From assembly GCA_937894565.1 (NCBI GenBank), contig CALBHK010000077.1:1-20386 (forward strand): a stretch of 20,386 nucleotides of DNA. Reading direction: 5' to 3'. The notes beneath the pieces were generated by a model. It did not search any database and was not told the origin of the DNA. It worked only from the letters and a program-made list of their open reading frames with translations. Shown here one piece after another: positions 7,039 through 14,822 of the stretch. Source of the DNA: an uncultured Chlamydiae bacterium. Its GTDB lineage: Bacteria > Chlamydiota > Chlamydiia > Chlamydiales > CALBHK01. The position numbers and the translations under genes were made by a program. Within the stretch, counting starts at the first letter, position 1. Each line of letters begins with the position of its first letter.

Positions 7039-7088
7039 ACTAGGTTCTTTAAGTTGTTAGTGACTCCAGATCTCAAAAATAGATCTTT

Positions 7089-7128
7089 ACTGTAAATTAA
7101 TACAGTTTATGATAGAATAATGTATAAT
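7089..7128 (+). promoter_or_regulatory. Candidate USP gene promoter with dyad
   Basis: A consensus -10 hexamer TATAAT is at 7123-7128, 20 bases before the USP start codon. Upstream, ACTGTA-AATTAA-TACAGT (7089-7106) is a perfect dyad covering the -35 position; the hexamer there (TACAGT, 16-bp spacer) is poor. This arrangement would suit an activator- or repressor-controlled gene. Two AGATCT copies (7068, 7081) lie just before it. Confidence 0.45.
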
Positions 7129-7148
7129 AATTTAATTTAGGTAAACTA

Positions 7149-9461
7149 ATGACTAAAACTTGCGGAATAAAATTCTATGAATTTTGCGAACCCATTCCAT
7201 TGATCACCTGTTTAACTAATCTAACTATTGTAATTCAAAAAATTGCTTTGGCTATCTTTGATTGTTGCTGTGGTAAAAAGACGGGGCAAGACGATAAGGA
7301 TTCCCCTCAAATTAAGGCTTCTTCTTATGCAGATTATATCCGTAACAAAGATACAATTGATACCGTAGTACGCCTTATCCCTCTTTTAAGTCATTTTATC
7401 GTAGAGCCTGGAAGTTCTGAAACCAACCCTACAAAAACAACAACGACCCCTCTTAAACAAACTAACCTGATCAAGCAAACAAATACTAACGAAATAAAAA
7501 AAGAGGAGAATTCTACTCCTACACCTAAAGATTCCCCAAAAGAAACAACAACTCCTCCTAAACAAACTACCCCGATCAAGCAAACAACAGAAAATAAACA
7601 AGACAAAGATACCGAAGAAACAAAAGACGTCAATCAACCGCCTCTTCAGCCTCCAAAAACTGAGAATACCAACGAAACAAAAAAAACTACAACCTCAGGA
7701 ATCTCCAAACTACAAGAGCTTGGTAATAAGCATAAAGAGCGTAAAGAAAGACTAGCCAAAATAATACTAACGACAACCACAACAACCCCCACTGAAAAAA
7801 CACCAACAACACCTCTTAAAAAATCAGAACCCCTTCTTCCCCCTCTTGCTAGACTCAACCGCATGATCAATGGGGGCAACACCTGCTATATCTCTTCTTC
7901 CTTATGGGCTCTTATCCATACAGATAAAGAAAGCATTGAAGCCATCATTAGGCCCTTTAAAGAAACAGAAGAAGAATTTCAACTGGCGTTCAATCTTTAT
8001 AAAAAAGGCGTTCATCAAAAAACAGAAAAAAAAGAACCTGTAGGCAAATCAGTAACACAACCTGAACCCCAGCATGAAGAACTAACCTTTACAGATCAAG
8101 TGTTTGATGATCTTTTTTCAGGTACTAAAACATCAAACTCCAAATCTTCTAAGCCAGTAAATTCTATTCAATCATCGACGCAAGACGACGGAATTACTCT
8201 GGAAGAAGCATTTCTAATCTCGCTTGAGAATAATGAGGAACTACAAACTAAATTTGGAAAACATATAGAGTATAAAAAAACACCTCAAGGAAAAGCCTTT
8301 GCGGCTTTTGTGACTTTATTTAATGAAATCACTTCAGAAGAAGCAATGACCATTTCAGGCACTACAGTCAACCACTTTAGACAAGCTTTAAGGGCTTTTT
8401 GTCCAGCCCATTTTAGTGAAAGAAGTTCTTCCGACCAAGAAGATGCCTACCAATTCATGCAGGCTTTACACGAATTGTTAAAGATTAAAAACACATTGAT
8501 CATGAAAGAGACTCATAAACGAAAGTCAGAAAAAATAAGTGAATCTTCTGTAGATTTGATAGGCGTTGAATTGAGCGATCCTTCCAATTTACAGCTTAAT
8601 AAAGAGATTGATTTCACGCAGATCATAAAAGCACAGAAAGAAAAAACAGAAGAATTAAGGAAAGATCTGAGCCGTCAGTTAAGAGAGCTTTCTCTTGATA
8701 ACAGCATAGATGAAGATCTGTTCGACCTGAGTGATTTGGAACAAAAAATAAAAATGCGTGCAGAGTTTTATAAGAAGAATCACATAAAAGCCCGCCTAGC
8801 GTTGATTTCCCTATACGAAAAATACCAAAACGAGAGCTTTTCTCACGAATTACCCGAATGCATGACCCTCCTCAAAGCATTAAAAGAATCTTATCCAAAA
8901 ATTTTGGAAAAGCTAACTATCTCCACCTTACCTTCTTTAATCAATAATGCTTTAAGCGAATTAACTGAAACTAAACAGGCTTTTATATTCAACCTGGGCG
9001 AAAAACCAGTTACCTTATCTGATGGCATTTCTACAAAAACCACAGAAATAACCGACTGGAAAAATGAATTAAAGCAAATTGAGCTCTATAAGATGGAAAG
9101 AAGCTATAGCATCGAAAAAAACACCTCTAGAGTATGTGTGCAACTTAAAAGATACATCTGTAACCACAAAACACAAAAAACATCAAAAAACACTTGCAAC
9201 ATTACAATTCCTGATAAAATCACCTTAAAAGATAACGAAAATCAAAATGTAGAATGCTCTCTTTCTGCCGTTGTCGTGCATAGCGGCGCCACTTTGGGTG
9301 GTGGACATTATTATACTTACCTTTTTAAAGAGGGAAAAGTTTACCTTTATAACGATACACCTAACTGGAGTTGCGGTGCTACTAGAGAGATCAAACTTGA
9401 AGATGCTCGAAAAGACTACGAGAAAAACGGTTATATGGTGTATTATAAACCTGTTAAGTAA
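7149..9461 (+). CDS. USP-family ubiquitin C-terminal hydrolase (eukaryotic-like deubiquitinase)
   Basis: A 770-aa protein. Residues about 15-38 are hydrophobic, followed by CCC (39-41), a possible membrane and lipidation site. Residues about 88-230 are a Thr/Lys/Pro-rich linker with repeated KQT units. The USP (peptidase C19) domain follows. Its Cys box has GGNTCYISSSLWAL with nucleophile C246. The QDA-like box is SDQEDAYQFMQALHELL (429 on), then VCVQLKRY (about 662-669), and the His box VVHSGATLGGGHYYTY has H720. YNDTPN (N735/D736) supplies the third catalytic residue. All key positions are present, so hydrolysis of ubiquitin or a ubiquitin-like modifier is predicted. The 470-residue gap between Cys and His boxes includes a charged helical insert; no zinc-finger Cys pairs are evident. 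Bacteria have no ubiquitin, so a host target and secretion are inferred. Confidence 0.88.
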   Translation: MTKTCGIKFYEFCEPIPLITCLTNLTIVIQKIALAIFDCCCGKKTGQDDKDSPQIKASSYADYIRNKDTIDTVVRLIPLLSHFIVEPGSSETNPTKTTTTPLKQTNLIKQTNTNEIKKEENSTPTPKDSPKETTTPPKQTTPIKQTTENKQDKDTEETKDVNQPPLQPPKTENTNETKKTTTSGISKLQELGNKHKERKERLAKIILTTTTTTPTEKTPTTPLKKSEPLLPPLARLNRMINGGNTCYISSSLWALIHTDKESIEAIIRPFKETEEEFQLAFNLYKKGVHQKTEKKEPVGKSVTQPEPQHEELTFTDQVFDDLFSGTKTSNSKSSKPVNSIQSSTQDDGITLEEAFLISLENNEELQTKFGKHIEYKKTPQGKAFAAFVTLFNEITSEEAMTISGTTVNHFRQALRAFCPAHFSERSSSDQEDAYQFMQALHELLKIKNTLIMKETHKRKSEKISESSVDLIGVELSDPSNLQLNKEIDFTQIIKAQKEKTEELRKDLSRQLRELSLDNSIDEDLFDLSDLEQKIKMRAEFYKKNHIKARLALISLYEKYQNESFSHELPECMTLLKALKESYPKILEKLTISTLPSLINNALSELTETKQAFIFNLGEKPVTLSDGISTKTTEITDWKNELKQIELYKMERSYSIEKNTSRVCVQLKRYICNHKTQKTSKNTCNITIPDKITLKDNENQNVECSLSAVVVHSGATLGGGHYYTYLFKEGKVYLYNDTPNWSCGATREIKLEDARKDYEKNGYMVYYKPVK

Positions 9462-9484
9462 GGAAGTAAACAGAGAGAGCTCTA

Positions 9485-10216
9485 ATGGCAAATCGCTTCG
9501 AACAGGGACCTCCTATCGCCACGCCTACTAGTGTAAAAGTTGTTTTGGGTCTCATTTTTTGCGCCTCTATCTTGGCCGCGTTATTTGACCGTTGGTTTCT
9601 CTATTTCTTTCAACTTTCTCTTACCAAAGATCTTCTCTCTATTTCTTGGACTGGCTTGCATCGCTACTTCCTCTGGCAGCCCTTCACCTACTTTTTTATT
9701 GAAGAGGCCTCCAATGGCATCGATTTTTCTTTTCTCTTCAACCTTGCCTTTAAGTGCTACATCATCTCCGTCACTGGTGGCACGATCTGCATGCGCTATA
9801 AAGAACGGTTGTTTATCATTCTTACATTGGGAGCTTCTCTATTAGGAGCTCTGAGTTTACTTCCCTACCTAGCGATCGATGCCCCAATACTTGTCGTAAG
9901 CGGATGCACGGCTCTATTTTTCTCCCTCATCGTTTTTTGGTCCATGATGAATAATGATGGCACGATCATGCTGCTTTTTGCCTTCCCTATTTCTGTAAAA
10001 TGGCTGCTCTCGCTGCTTTTTATAGGCACCTTTTTTATGTGCCTCTATAATAGCGATTGGGCAACATTTTCTTTGGCCTTTTTTGGCTCTTTATGGGCCT
10101 ATTTGTGGGCGACTATTGGGTATGGGCTGCGCACGCCATATGATTGGACCTACTCTTGGGATGATGCACTGGAAAGATTAGGCTCTTCCAAAATCCGCCG
10201 ATTCAAGAAAAAATAA
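9485..10216 (+). CDS. Rhomboid-like membrane protein lacking the catalytic His (pseudo-rhomboid)
   Basis: A 243-aa polytopic membrane protein with about six hydrophobic segments (roughly 17-36, 83-104, 108-128, 133-155, 160-185, 195-215) and a charged C-terminus (SSKIRRFKKK). Rhomboid signatures are recognisable: WQPFTYFF in the L1 region, FLFNLAF (N86, in place of HLLxNL), VVSGCTA with S139-G140 at the GxSG position, and AFFGSLWAYL where AHxxG is expected. The catalytic His of the last motif is replaced by F199, and the His before the Asn is also absent, so a Ser-His dyad cannot form. It probably acts as a non-proteolytic rhomboid, as derlins and iRhoms do in eukaryotes. It starts 24 bases after the USP gene on the same strand, probably cotranscribed. 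Confidence 0.65.
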   Translation: MANRFEQGPPIATPTSVKVVLGLIFCASILAALFDRWFLYFFQLSLTKDLLSISWTGLHRYFLWQPFTYFFIEEASNGIDFSFLFNLAFKCYIISVTGGTICMRYKERLFIILTLGASLLGALSLLPYLAIDAPILVVSGCTALFFSLIVFWSMMNNDGTIMLLFAFPISVKWLLSLLFIGTFFMCLYNSDWATFSLAFFGSLWAYLWATIGYGLRTPYDWTYSWDDALERLGSSKIRRFKKK

Positions 10217-10294
10217 CAAAAAAATAACAAGATAAACAGAATTAAGAAGAGCAAGAAGAGAGCAGATGATCTAACTCTTACGGACAAGAGGAAC

Positions 10295-10436
10295 TAACCG
10301 CAGAGCCGCAGTGTACGCCGAGGAAGCGCGGAGAAAAGAAAAATTGCGATATCTTGTTGGGAACAATAAACAATTTAAAGAAAAAATTAAAATGTTTCTC
10401 TGCGTTTCCTCAGCGTACACTGCGACTCTGCGGTTA
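10295..10436. repeat. Large inverted repeat with 42-bp arms
   Basis: The arms 10295-10336 and 10395-10436 are reverse complements with about four differences over 42 bp, separated by a 58-base AT-rich loop. The arms carry a CCGCAGAG / CTCTGCGG core with GTGTACGC and GAGGAA. From memory, units of the type 'CCGCAGAG..CGCAGAG' are widespread intergenic repeats in many bacterial phyla. It sits between convergent genes, so it may also stop transcription from both sides, but there is no classical T-run. It accounts for most of the gap 10217-10492. Confidence 0.8.
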
Positions 10437-10492
10437 ACCTATCTTGCCTGATGCGTATATCTTACCCTCTTCCCCTCTTCTACTTAATTTTG

Positions 10493-10717
10493 TTATTCTT
10501 TTCTTTCTTGATTTTGAGAACCCTGTAATGCCACTAAAACTGCTTCCATTCCGTGCCAAACTCCCTCTTCGTAACGAAACAATGGATCAAACTCCAACTC
10601 GGGAAAATCATTAGGCTGCCACAAATCATCCAAAGTCAAACCGGGATTTATCCTGTTTGCCAATTTAAGCACTCTCTGTCTCTGTCCTTCAATTAATTCC
10701 CTGATAACCGCTTTCAT
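10493..10717 (-). CDS. Conserved small protein of unknown function
   Basis: A 74-aa soluble, acidic protein from the chosen start (MKAVIRELIEGQ). I do not know its function. The central signature, NPGLTLDDLWQPNDFPELE followed by DPLFRYEEGVWHGMEAVLVAL, resembles small uncharacterised proteins I recall from several phyla, including cyanobacteria. The frame is open 12 codons further upstream to an ATG at 10753, but those residues (CKKGLKKERQE) are unlike the rest; the ATG at 10717 has AAGGA about 10 bases upstream. It overlaps the end of tadA by 29 bases, so it is probably the last gene of the 11688-10493 operon. Confidence 0.7.
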   Translation of the reverse strand: MKAVIRELIEGQRQRVLKLANRINPGLTLDDLWQPNDFPELEFDPLFRYEEGVWHGMEAVLVALQGSQNQERKE

Positions 10718-11222
10718 CTCTTGTCGTTCCTTTTTCAATCCTTTTTTGCACAAAAAATGTCTTCATCACCTCGGCCGCTATTTCAGCATAGACCCCGTTT
10801 GTGATTTTAACTGTGTGCATAGGGTGTTTCTTATCAAAAAGATCGATCCAACTTCCATTCGCCCCATGCCGCAGATCTTTTGCCCCCCACACAAGTCGTC
10901 CTAACCTGGATAAAAACATTGCTCCCGCGCACATCGTGCAAGGCTCTATGGTGCAATAAAGCGTCATCTCATTCAAACGCCACCCTTCAGAACTTTCCGC
11001 ACTGCCGGCCGTTAAACAAAGCATTTCGGCATGCGCAGTAGCATCTTTGAGCATTTCTACCTGATTGTGTCCCCTTGCAATGATGCGCCCTGCATGTACA
11101 AGCACAGCACCGACCGGAACTTCATCTTTTAAAAAAGCTTTCCAAGCCTCTTTAAGCGCCTCCAGCATGTAGCGTTCATCTTCATTTTGTGGAGATAGCG
11201 AATAGGGGAAGATTTTATTCAT
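10689..11222 (-). CDS. tadA: tRNA-specific adenosine deaminase TadA
   Basis: TadA converts A34 to inosine in tRNA-Arg(ACG), allowing wobble decoding. The cytidine-deaminase fold motifs are present: DEVPVGAVLV, the zinc site HAE (H64 and catalytic E66, counted from the chosen start) and PCTMC (C95, C98), then GAMFLSRLGRLVWGAKD. From the ATG at 11222 the protein is 177 aa, near the usual 150-170. A longer frame opens to 11294, but its first 24 residues lie inside the upstream gene and show no homology character. The C-terminal tail (RIEKGTTRDESGYQGIN) is an extension of low conservation. It overlaps the upstream gene by 8 bases and lies next to rpsO, as in Chlamydia (CT844). Confidence 0.92.
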   Translation of the reverse strand: MNKIFPYSLSPQNEDERYMLEALKEAWKAFLKDEVPVGAVLVHAGRIIARGHNQVEMLKDATAHAEMLCLTAGSAESSEGWRLNEMTLYCTIEPCTMCAGAMFLSRLGRLVWGAKDLRHGANGSWIDLFDKKHPMHTVKITNGVYAEIAAEVMKTFFVQKRIEKGTTRDESGYQGIN

Positions 11223-11688
11223 GAGAAAGAATTTTAGTTTGTCCTGCCAGAATGCGCAGTTCTTCAAATTGGGCCTCTCTAAATACAACCCCATTCATCA
11301 TCGAAAAAAGATAAAGATCTATTGCCCCAAAGCGCTCTACTCCATCGGCAATCAGTTTTTGCGCTATCGGTTCTTCTATCTCTTTAATAGCTGCAAAATC
11401 GGAGTAATGCTGACTTAATGCATCGGAAAAAAAGAGATAGATCGGATTATGATGCGCAATCCAGCGATGGATAATAAATTCTTCCAAATTCTCATTGCCG
11501 GACTTAAGTAAAAGATCATAAAAGGGGGCTAATTCATTAGCGCCCAGCTTGTCTGCGCGAATGCCTCTAAAATAACGAGTTAAAAGCTCTGGATGTTTTT
11601 TCAAATGCTCTTTTTTCAGATCCCCCTTTACAGCGTCAATAATGCGCTTAAAATAAGGATGAAGCTCCTCCATCAATAAACTCTTCAT
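11215..11688 (-). CDS. Uncharacterised protein upstream of tadA
   Basis: A 157-aa, mostly helical, acidic soluble protein with no signal peptide or membrane segment. I recognise no domain. Visible features are a charged N-terminal helix (YFKRIIDAVKGDLKKEHLKKHPELL) and an aromatic/His stretch in the middle (EEFIIHRWIAHHNPIYLFFSDALSQHY). The start at 11688 has AAGGAAGAG just upstream; a second ATG five codons in is also possible. It overlaps tadA by 8 bases, so it heads the tadA operon. Its place matches the hypothetical gene next to tadA in Chlamydia (CT845), but whether the two are homologous was not tested. Confidence 0.7.
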   Translation of the reverse strand: MKSLLMEELHPYFKRIIDAVKGDLKKEHLKKHPELLTRYFRGIRADKLGANELAPFYDLLLKSGNENLEEFIIHRWIAHHNPIYLFFSDALSQHYSDFAAIKEIEEPIAQKLIADGVERFGAIDLYLFSMMNGVVFREAQFEELRILAGQTKILSHE

Positions 11689-11777
11689 GTCTCTTCCTTA
11701 GTGGATTTATATAACAAAAAGAATTTACCAACTTTTACCCATAAAGGCAAGTGATGTCCTCCTTCTTCTTTTTTTCA

Positions 11778-11806
11778 TTGCTATAAATCCCATTTTAAGA
11801 TACAAT
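11778..11806 (+). promoter_or_regulatory. Candidate rpsO promoter
   Basis: A -35-like TTGCTA (11778-11783), a 17-bp spacer and a -10-like TACAAT (11801-11806) lie about 75 bases upstream of rpsO. The spacing is ideal for the vegetative sigma factor. The remaining leader (about 65 nt) could hold an S15 feedback site, but no specific structure is claimed. Confidence 0.6.
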
Positions 11807-11881
11807 AAAGATCAGAAAAAGATATAAACCAAGCAGAAGAGAAGCGATTCTCATCACGCATAAATATAGGGGTTCATCACA

Positions 11882-12151
11882 ATGGCACTGGACCAACAAA
11901 GAAAAAAAGAAATTACAGAAGAGTTTCAATTACATGAAAAGGACACAGGTTCAGCAGATGTGCAGATTGCAATCCTAACCGAAAGCATCCTTGAATTGTC
12001 TGAGCATCTTAAAGATCATCCAAAAGATGCAGCTTCCAGATTAGCTCTCATGAAACTTGTGGGCGCAAGACGCAGACTCATTAACTATCTCAGCCAAACT
12101 AACAGCGACCGTCACCAAAAAGTGTGCCGCAAACTCAACATCAGAAGATAG
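11882..12151 (+). CDS. rpsO: 30S ribosomal protein S15
   Basis: An 89-aa protein, exactly the usual length of S15, which binds the central domain of 16S rRNA early in 30S assembly. Diagnostic segments are FQLHEKDTGSADVQIAILTESILELSEHLKDHPKDAASRLALMKLVGARRRLINYL and the C-terminal RKLNIRR. The start has AGGGG about 9 bases upstream. It is followed by pnp after 93 bases with a terminator-like hairpin between, the same arrangement as in many bacteria and in Chlamydia (CT843-CT842). Confidence 0.97.
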   Translation: MALDQQRKKEITEEFQLHEKDTGSADVQIAILTESILELSEHLKDHPKDAASRLALMKLVGARRRLINYLSQTNSDRHQKVCRKLNIRR

Positions 12152-12163
12152 TTCTTTTTTTTC

Positions 12164-12195
12164 GGCGGCTTAACTCGAAAAGCCGCCTTCTTCTT
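12164..12195 (+). terminator. Intrinsic terminator/attenuator between rpsO and pnp
   Basis: GGCGGCTT (12164-12171) pairs perfectly with AAGCCGCC (12180-12187) across an 8-base loop, followed by the T-rich TTCTTCTTTT. This is a clear rho-independent hairpin with a slightly interrupted U-tail. It probably lowers read-through from rpsO into pnp rather than ending the operon. Confidence 0.85.
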
Positions 12196-12199
12196 TTCA

Positions 12200-12225
12200 A
12201 TTCAGATATCACATTCAGATATCAC
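12200..12225. repeat. 13-bp tandem duplication in the pnp leader
   Basis: ATTCAGATATCAC occurs twice head to tail (12200-12212, 12213-12225), each with the palindromic GATATC. It lies just before the pnp ribosome site (GGAG, 7 bases before the ATG) and may be a slippage duplication. Confidence 0.7.
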
Positions 12226-12244
12226 GCGACTAACGGAGATTGTC

Positions 12245-14446
12245 ATGTACAAACGCTCAATAAAAAATATCGTCATCAATAATCAAGAGCTTCGATTCGA
12301 AACTGGCGCGATTGCCCGTCAAGCCAATGGAGCCGTTATTCTCACATGTGGAGAAACTGTCATCATGGCAACTGCTTGTGTTAATAACAGCCCAAAGGAA
12401 AATGTCGATTTCTTTCCTTTCAGCGTGCATTACCAAGAAAAATTCTCTTCTGCAGGCAAAACATTAGGCGGCTATCTTAAACGCGAAGGACGTCCCACTG
12501 AACGCGAAACTCTTATTTCTCGTTTCATTGACAGACCTCTACGTCCTATGTTTCCCGAAGGCTATTACAATGAAGTCCAACTGATTGCTTCAGTGCTCTC
12601 TTATGATACCGTCCACTCACCTGATGCGCTTGGCATTTGCGCTGCTTCAGCAGCTCTATTGCTTTCGGACATTCCATTTGATAAGCCAGTTGCAGGAGTG
12701 AGAGTCGGATATGTAGAGGGTAGATTTATTGTAAACCCAACCGAAGCAGAACAAGAAAAATCCAAATTAGACCTTATTCTTGCAGGAACAGATGATGCTA
12801 TTTTAATGATCGAAGGCTACTGCAACTTCTTTACAGAAGAACAAGTTATTGAAGCCATTGAAACAGGCCACCACGCCATAAAAGAAATCTGTCACGCTTT
12901 AAGTGCATGGAAAAAAGAGATAGGCAAAGAAAAAAACACCCAACACATTAAAAAATTACCCCAAGCTCTGCTTGATCAGGTAGAAGAGCAAATTTATCAC
13001 CAACTGCCCTCTATCATGCGTATTGCAGTCAAACAAGAACGAGAAAACGCTAGCAGCGCTATGCGTTCAGCGGCAATTGCAGCGATCCAGCCTGAAGGAT
13101 CCCCTGTTCTTTACAGCTCAAATGACATTCAAAAAGCGTTCAAAGTTGTAGAAGCACGCTATTTGCGTCAAATGATTTTGAATGACCACATACGCTGTGA
13201 TGGACGTAAAACAGATGAAATCCGCCCTATCATGATTGAGCAGAACCTGCTGCCTCGTGTCCATGGCAGCTCGCTATTCACACGCGGTGAGACTCAAACA
13301 ATTGCTGTTTGTACCCTCGGTGGCGAAAGCATGAGCCAGCGCTTTGAAACTCTTACAGGAGAGGGCAAACGCCGTTTCTATCTCCAGTATTTCTTTCCCC
13401 CCTATTCTGTAGGAGAGACAGGAAGAATGGGCCCTCCAGGAAGACGTGAAGTGGGACATGGAAAATTAGCAGAACGCTCTCTGCTGCAAACATTGCCTCC
13501 TATTGAAAAATTTCCCTACACCATTCGGGTAGAATCCAATATCACCGAGTCCAATGGTTCTTCATCCATGGCCTCTGTTTGTGGGGGCTGTCTAGCCATG
13601 ATGGATGCGGGAATTCCTATCGAGCGTCCTATATCAGGAATTGCCATGGGATTAATTCTTGAGGGAGACCGCTATGCTATCCTTTCCGATATTTTAGGTT
13701 TGGAAGATGCTTTGGGAGATATGGATTTCAAAGTCACAGGCGATGAAAGTGGCGTTACAGCCTTTCAAATGGATATTAAAGTTGAAGGCATTACAGTAGC
13801 TATCATGCAAGCAGCTCTTGCTCAAGCCAAAAAAGGACGCGTGCACATTTTAAATTGCATGAAAGAGGTTGTGCCCACTTATCGCAAAGAGCTTTCTAAA
13901 CATGCACCTAGACTTGCCACTATCAAAGTCAAATCAAGTCAAATTGGAACTGTGATTGGACCGGGTGGTAAAATGATCCGCTCTATCGTAGAAGAGACAG
14001 GTGTAGAGATAGACATTGATGATGATGGGGTTGTCAGCATCTCTTCTACCAATTCAGAAGGGGTAGAAAGAGCTTTGCAGATCATTCGCGACCTTACCGC
14101 TGAAGTAGAACCAGGGGCTACATACAATGGAAAAGTAACCAAAATCACAGATTTTGGAGCTTTTGTAGAAATTCTTCCTAACCAGGAAGGCCTTTTACAT
14201 GTGTCCGAATATGATTGGGCACGCATAGACCACATCTCCAATCATCTAAGAGAAGGAGAGATGGTCAGCGTAAAAGTACTTGAAGTGGATGATAGAGGCA
14301 AAATGCGCCTGAGCAGAAAAGCGCTTCTACCAAAACCAGAGGGTTTTGTAGAAGAAAAGCCAAGAGAACGCACACCCAGAGATCAGGGTTCCAGAGATCA
14401 CTCTTCAAGACCTGGAAATGATAGACGTCCTGCTCCTCGCAGATAA
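12245..14446 (+). CDS. pnp: Polyribonucleotide nucleotidyltransferase (PNPase)
   Basis: PNPase degrades RNA 3'-5' by phosphorolysis and is a core part of bacterial RNA turnover. The 733-aa protein has the complete domain series: a first RNase PH domain (about 5-210), the helical linker, a second RNase PH domain (about 320-545) with ESNITESNGSSSMASVCGG and the catalytic DALGDMDFK (D492 and D494), a KH domain (about 555-617, IGPGGKMIRSIVEETG) and an S1 domain (about 622-693, GKVTKITDFGAFVEI). A basic Arg/Pro/Asp-rich tail of about 35 residues (from KPEGFVEEKP) ends it, and could be an RNA- or partner-binding tail. GGAG lies 7 bases before the ATG. A terminator follows at once. Confidence 0.97.
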   Translation: MYKRSIKNIVINNQELRFETGAIARQANGAVILTCGETVIMATACVNNSPKENVDFFPFSVHYQEKFSSAGKTLGGYLKREGRPTERETLISRFIDRPLRPMFPEGYYNEVQLIASVLSYDTVHSPDALGICAASAALLLSDIPFDKPVAGVRVGYVEGRFIVNPTEAEQEKSKLDLILAGTDDAILMIEGYCNFFTEEQVIEAIETGHHAIKEICHALSAWKKEIGKEKNTQHIKKLPQALLDQVEEQIYHQLPSIMRIAVKQERENASSAMRSAAIAAIQPEGSPVLYSSNDIQKAFKVVEARYLRQMILNDHIRCDGRKTDEIRPIMIEQNLLPRVHGSSLFTRGETQTIAVCTLGGESMSQRFETLTGEGKRRFYLQYFFPPYSVGETGRMGPPGRREVGHGKLAERSLLQTLPPIEKFPYTIRVESNITESNGSSSMASVCGGCLAMMDAGIPIERPISGIAMGLILEGDRYAILSDILGLEDALGDMDFKVTGDESGVTAFQMDIKVEGITVAIMQAALAQAKKGRVHILNCMKEVVPTYRKELSKHAPRLATIKVKSSQIGTVIGPGGKMIRSIVEETGVEIDIDDDGVVSISSTNSEGVERALQIIRDLTAEVEPGATYNGKVTKITDFGAFVEILPNQEGLLHVSEYDWARIDHISNHLREGEMVSVKVLEVDDRGKMRLSRKALLPKPEGFVEEKPRERTPRDQGSRDHSSRPGNDRRPAPRR

Positions 14447-14464
14447 AGCAAGAGATCGCAGAAT

Positions 14465-14499
14465 AAAAAAGCATCGGATAAATATCCGGTGCTTTTTTT
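14465..14499 (+). terminator. Intrinsic terminator of pnp
   Basis: GCATCGGATA (14471-14480) pairs with TATCCGGTGC (14483-14492) with one G-U pair. An A-run precedes it and seven T's follow. It is a textbook rho-independent terminator 25 bases past the pnp stop. Confidence 0.9.
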
Positions 14500-14563
14500 A
14501 TGTTTAAAAACCATCAAATTCAGGTTATCAACTCTAAGAAAGTTCGCTACAGAAGAGTACGAC

Positions 14564-14732
14564 TTTCAAACCGACATTCCGCTCTTCCCTGGTTAGAAAA
14601 ATGTAATATTTTGATTCTCAGTGAGATAAAAAAGCGCAGGAATATTTGTAAATATTCCGAGCATTTTTTATCTCTCCGAGGATTAAAAGATTACGTTTTT
14701 TCAACCTGTGAAGAGTGGAATGTCGGTTCAAA
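14564..14732. mobile_element. About 169-bp near-perfect palindromic hairpin element
   Basis: The two arms of about 80 bases are inverted copies with scattered differences. Outer ends read AACCGACATTCC (14569-14580) and GGAATGTCGGTT (14718-14728, partly); inner parts carry GAGATAAAAAA / TTTTTTATCTC; the centre is GGAATATTT-GT-AAATATTCC (14639-14658). It encodes nothing, is AT-rich and differs in sequence from the 6875 element. A 100-codon frame across it (14500-14802) is an artefact. It accounts for most of the gap 14447-14822; the remaining bases up to 14822 hold only the next gene's ribosome site (AGAGG). Confidence 0.8.
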
Positions 14733-14822
14733 CCCAAACAAAAAAAATCAGTGGAAATCTTTTCTGAAATCTGCTATAACCCACCTAAGAATATTTCCAT
14801 AATTCATAACAGAGGCTAGTAA

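Noticed and set aside
7386..7882. Three antisense frames (78-83 codons) opposite the USP linker
   Set aside because: They are Val/Leu/Cys/Phe-rich by-products of the Thr/Lys/Pro-rich coding strand.
10717..10753. Longer start of the 74-aa protein at 10753
   Set aside because: Extra residues are tadA-overlapping, basic and unlike the family; 10717 has a better ribosome site.
14500..14802. 100-codon plus-strand frame after the pnp terminator
   Set aside because: It runs through both arms of the hairpin element, starts within the terminator's T-run, has no ribosome site and no protein-like pattern.
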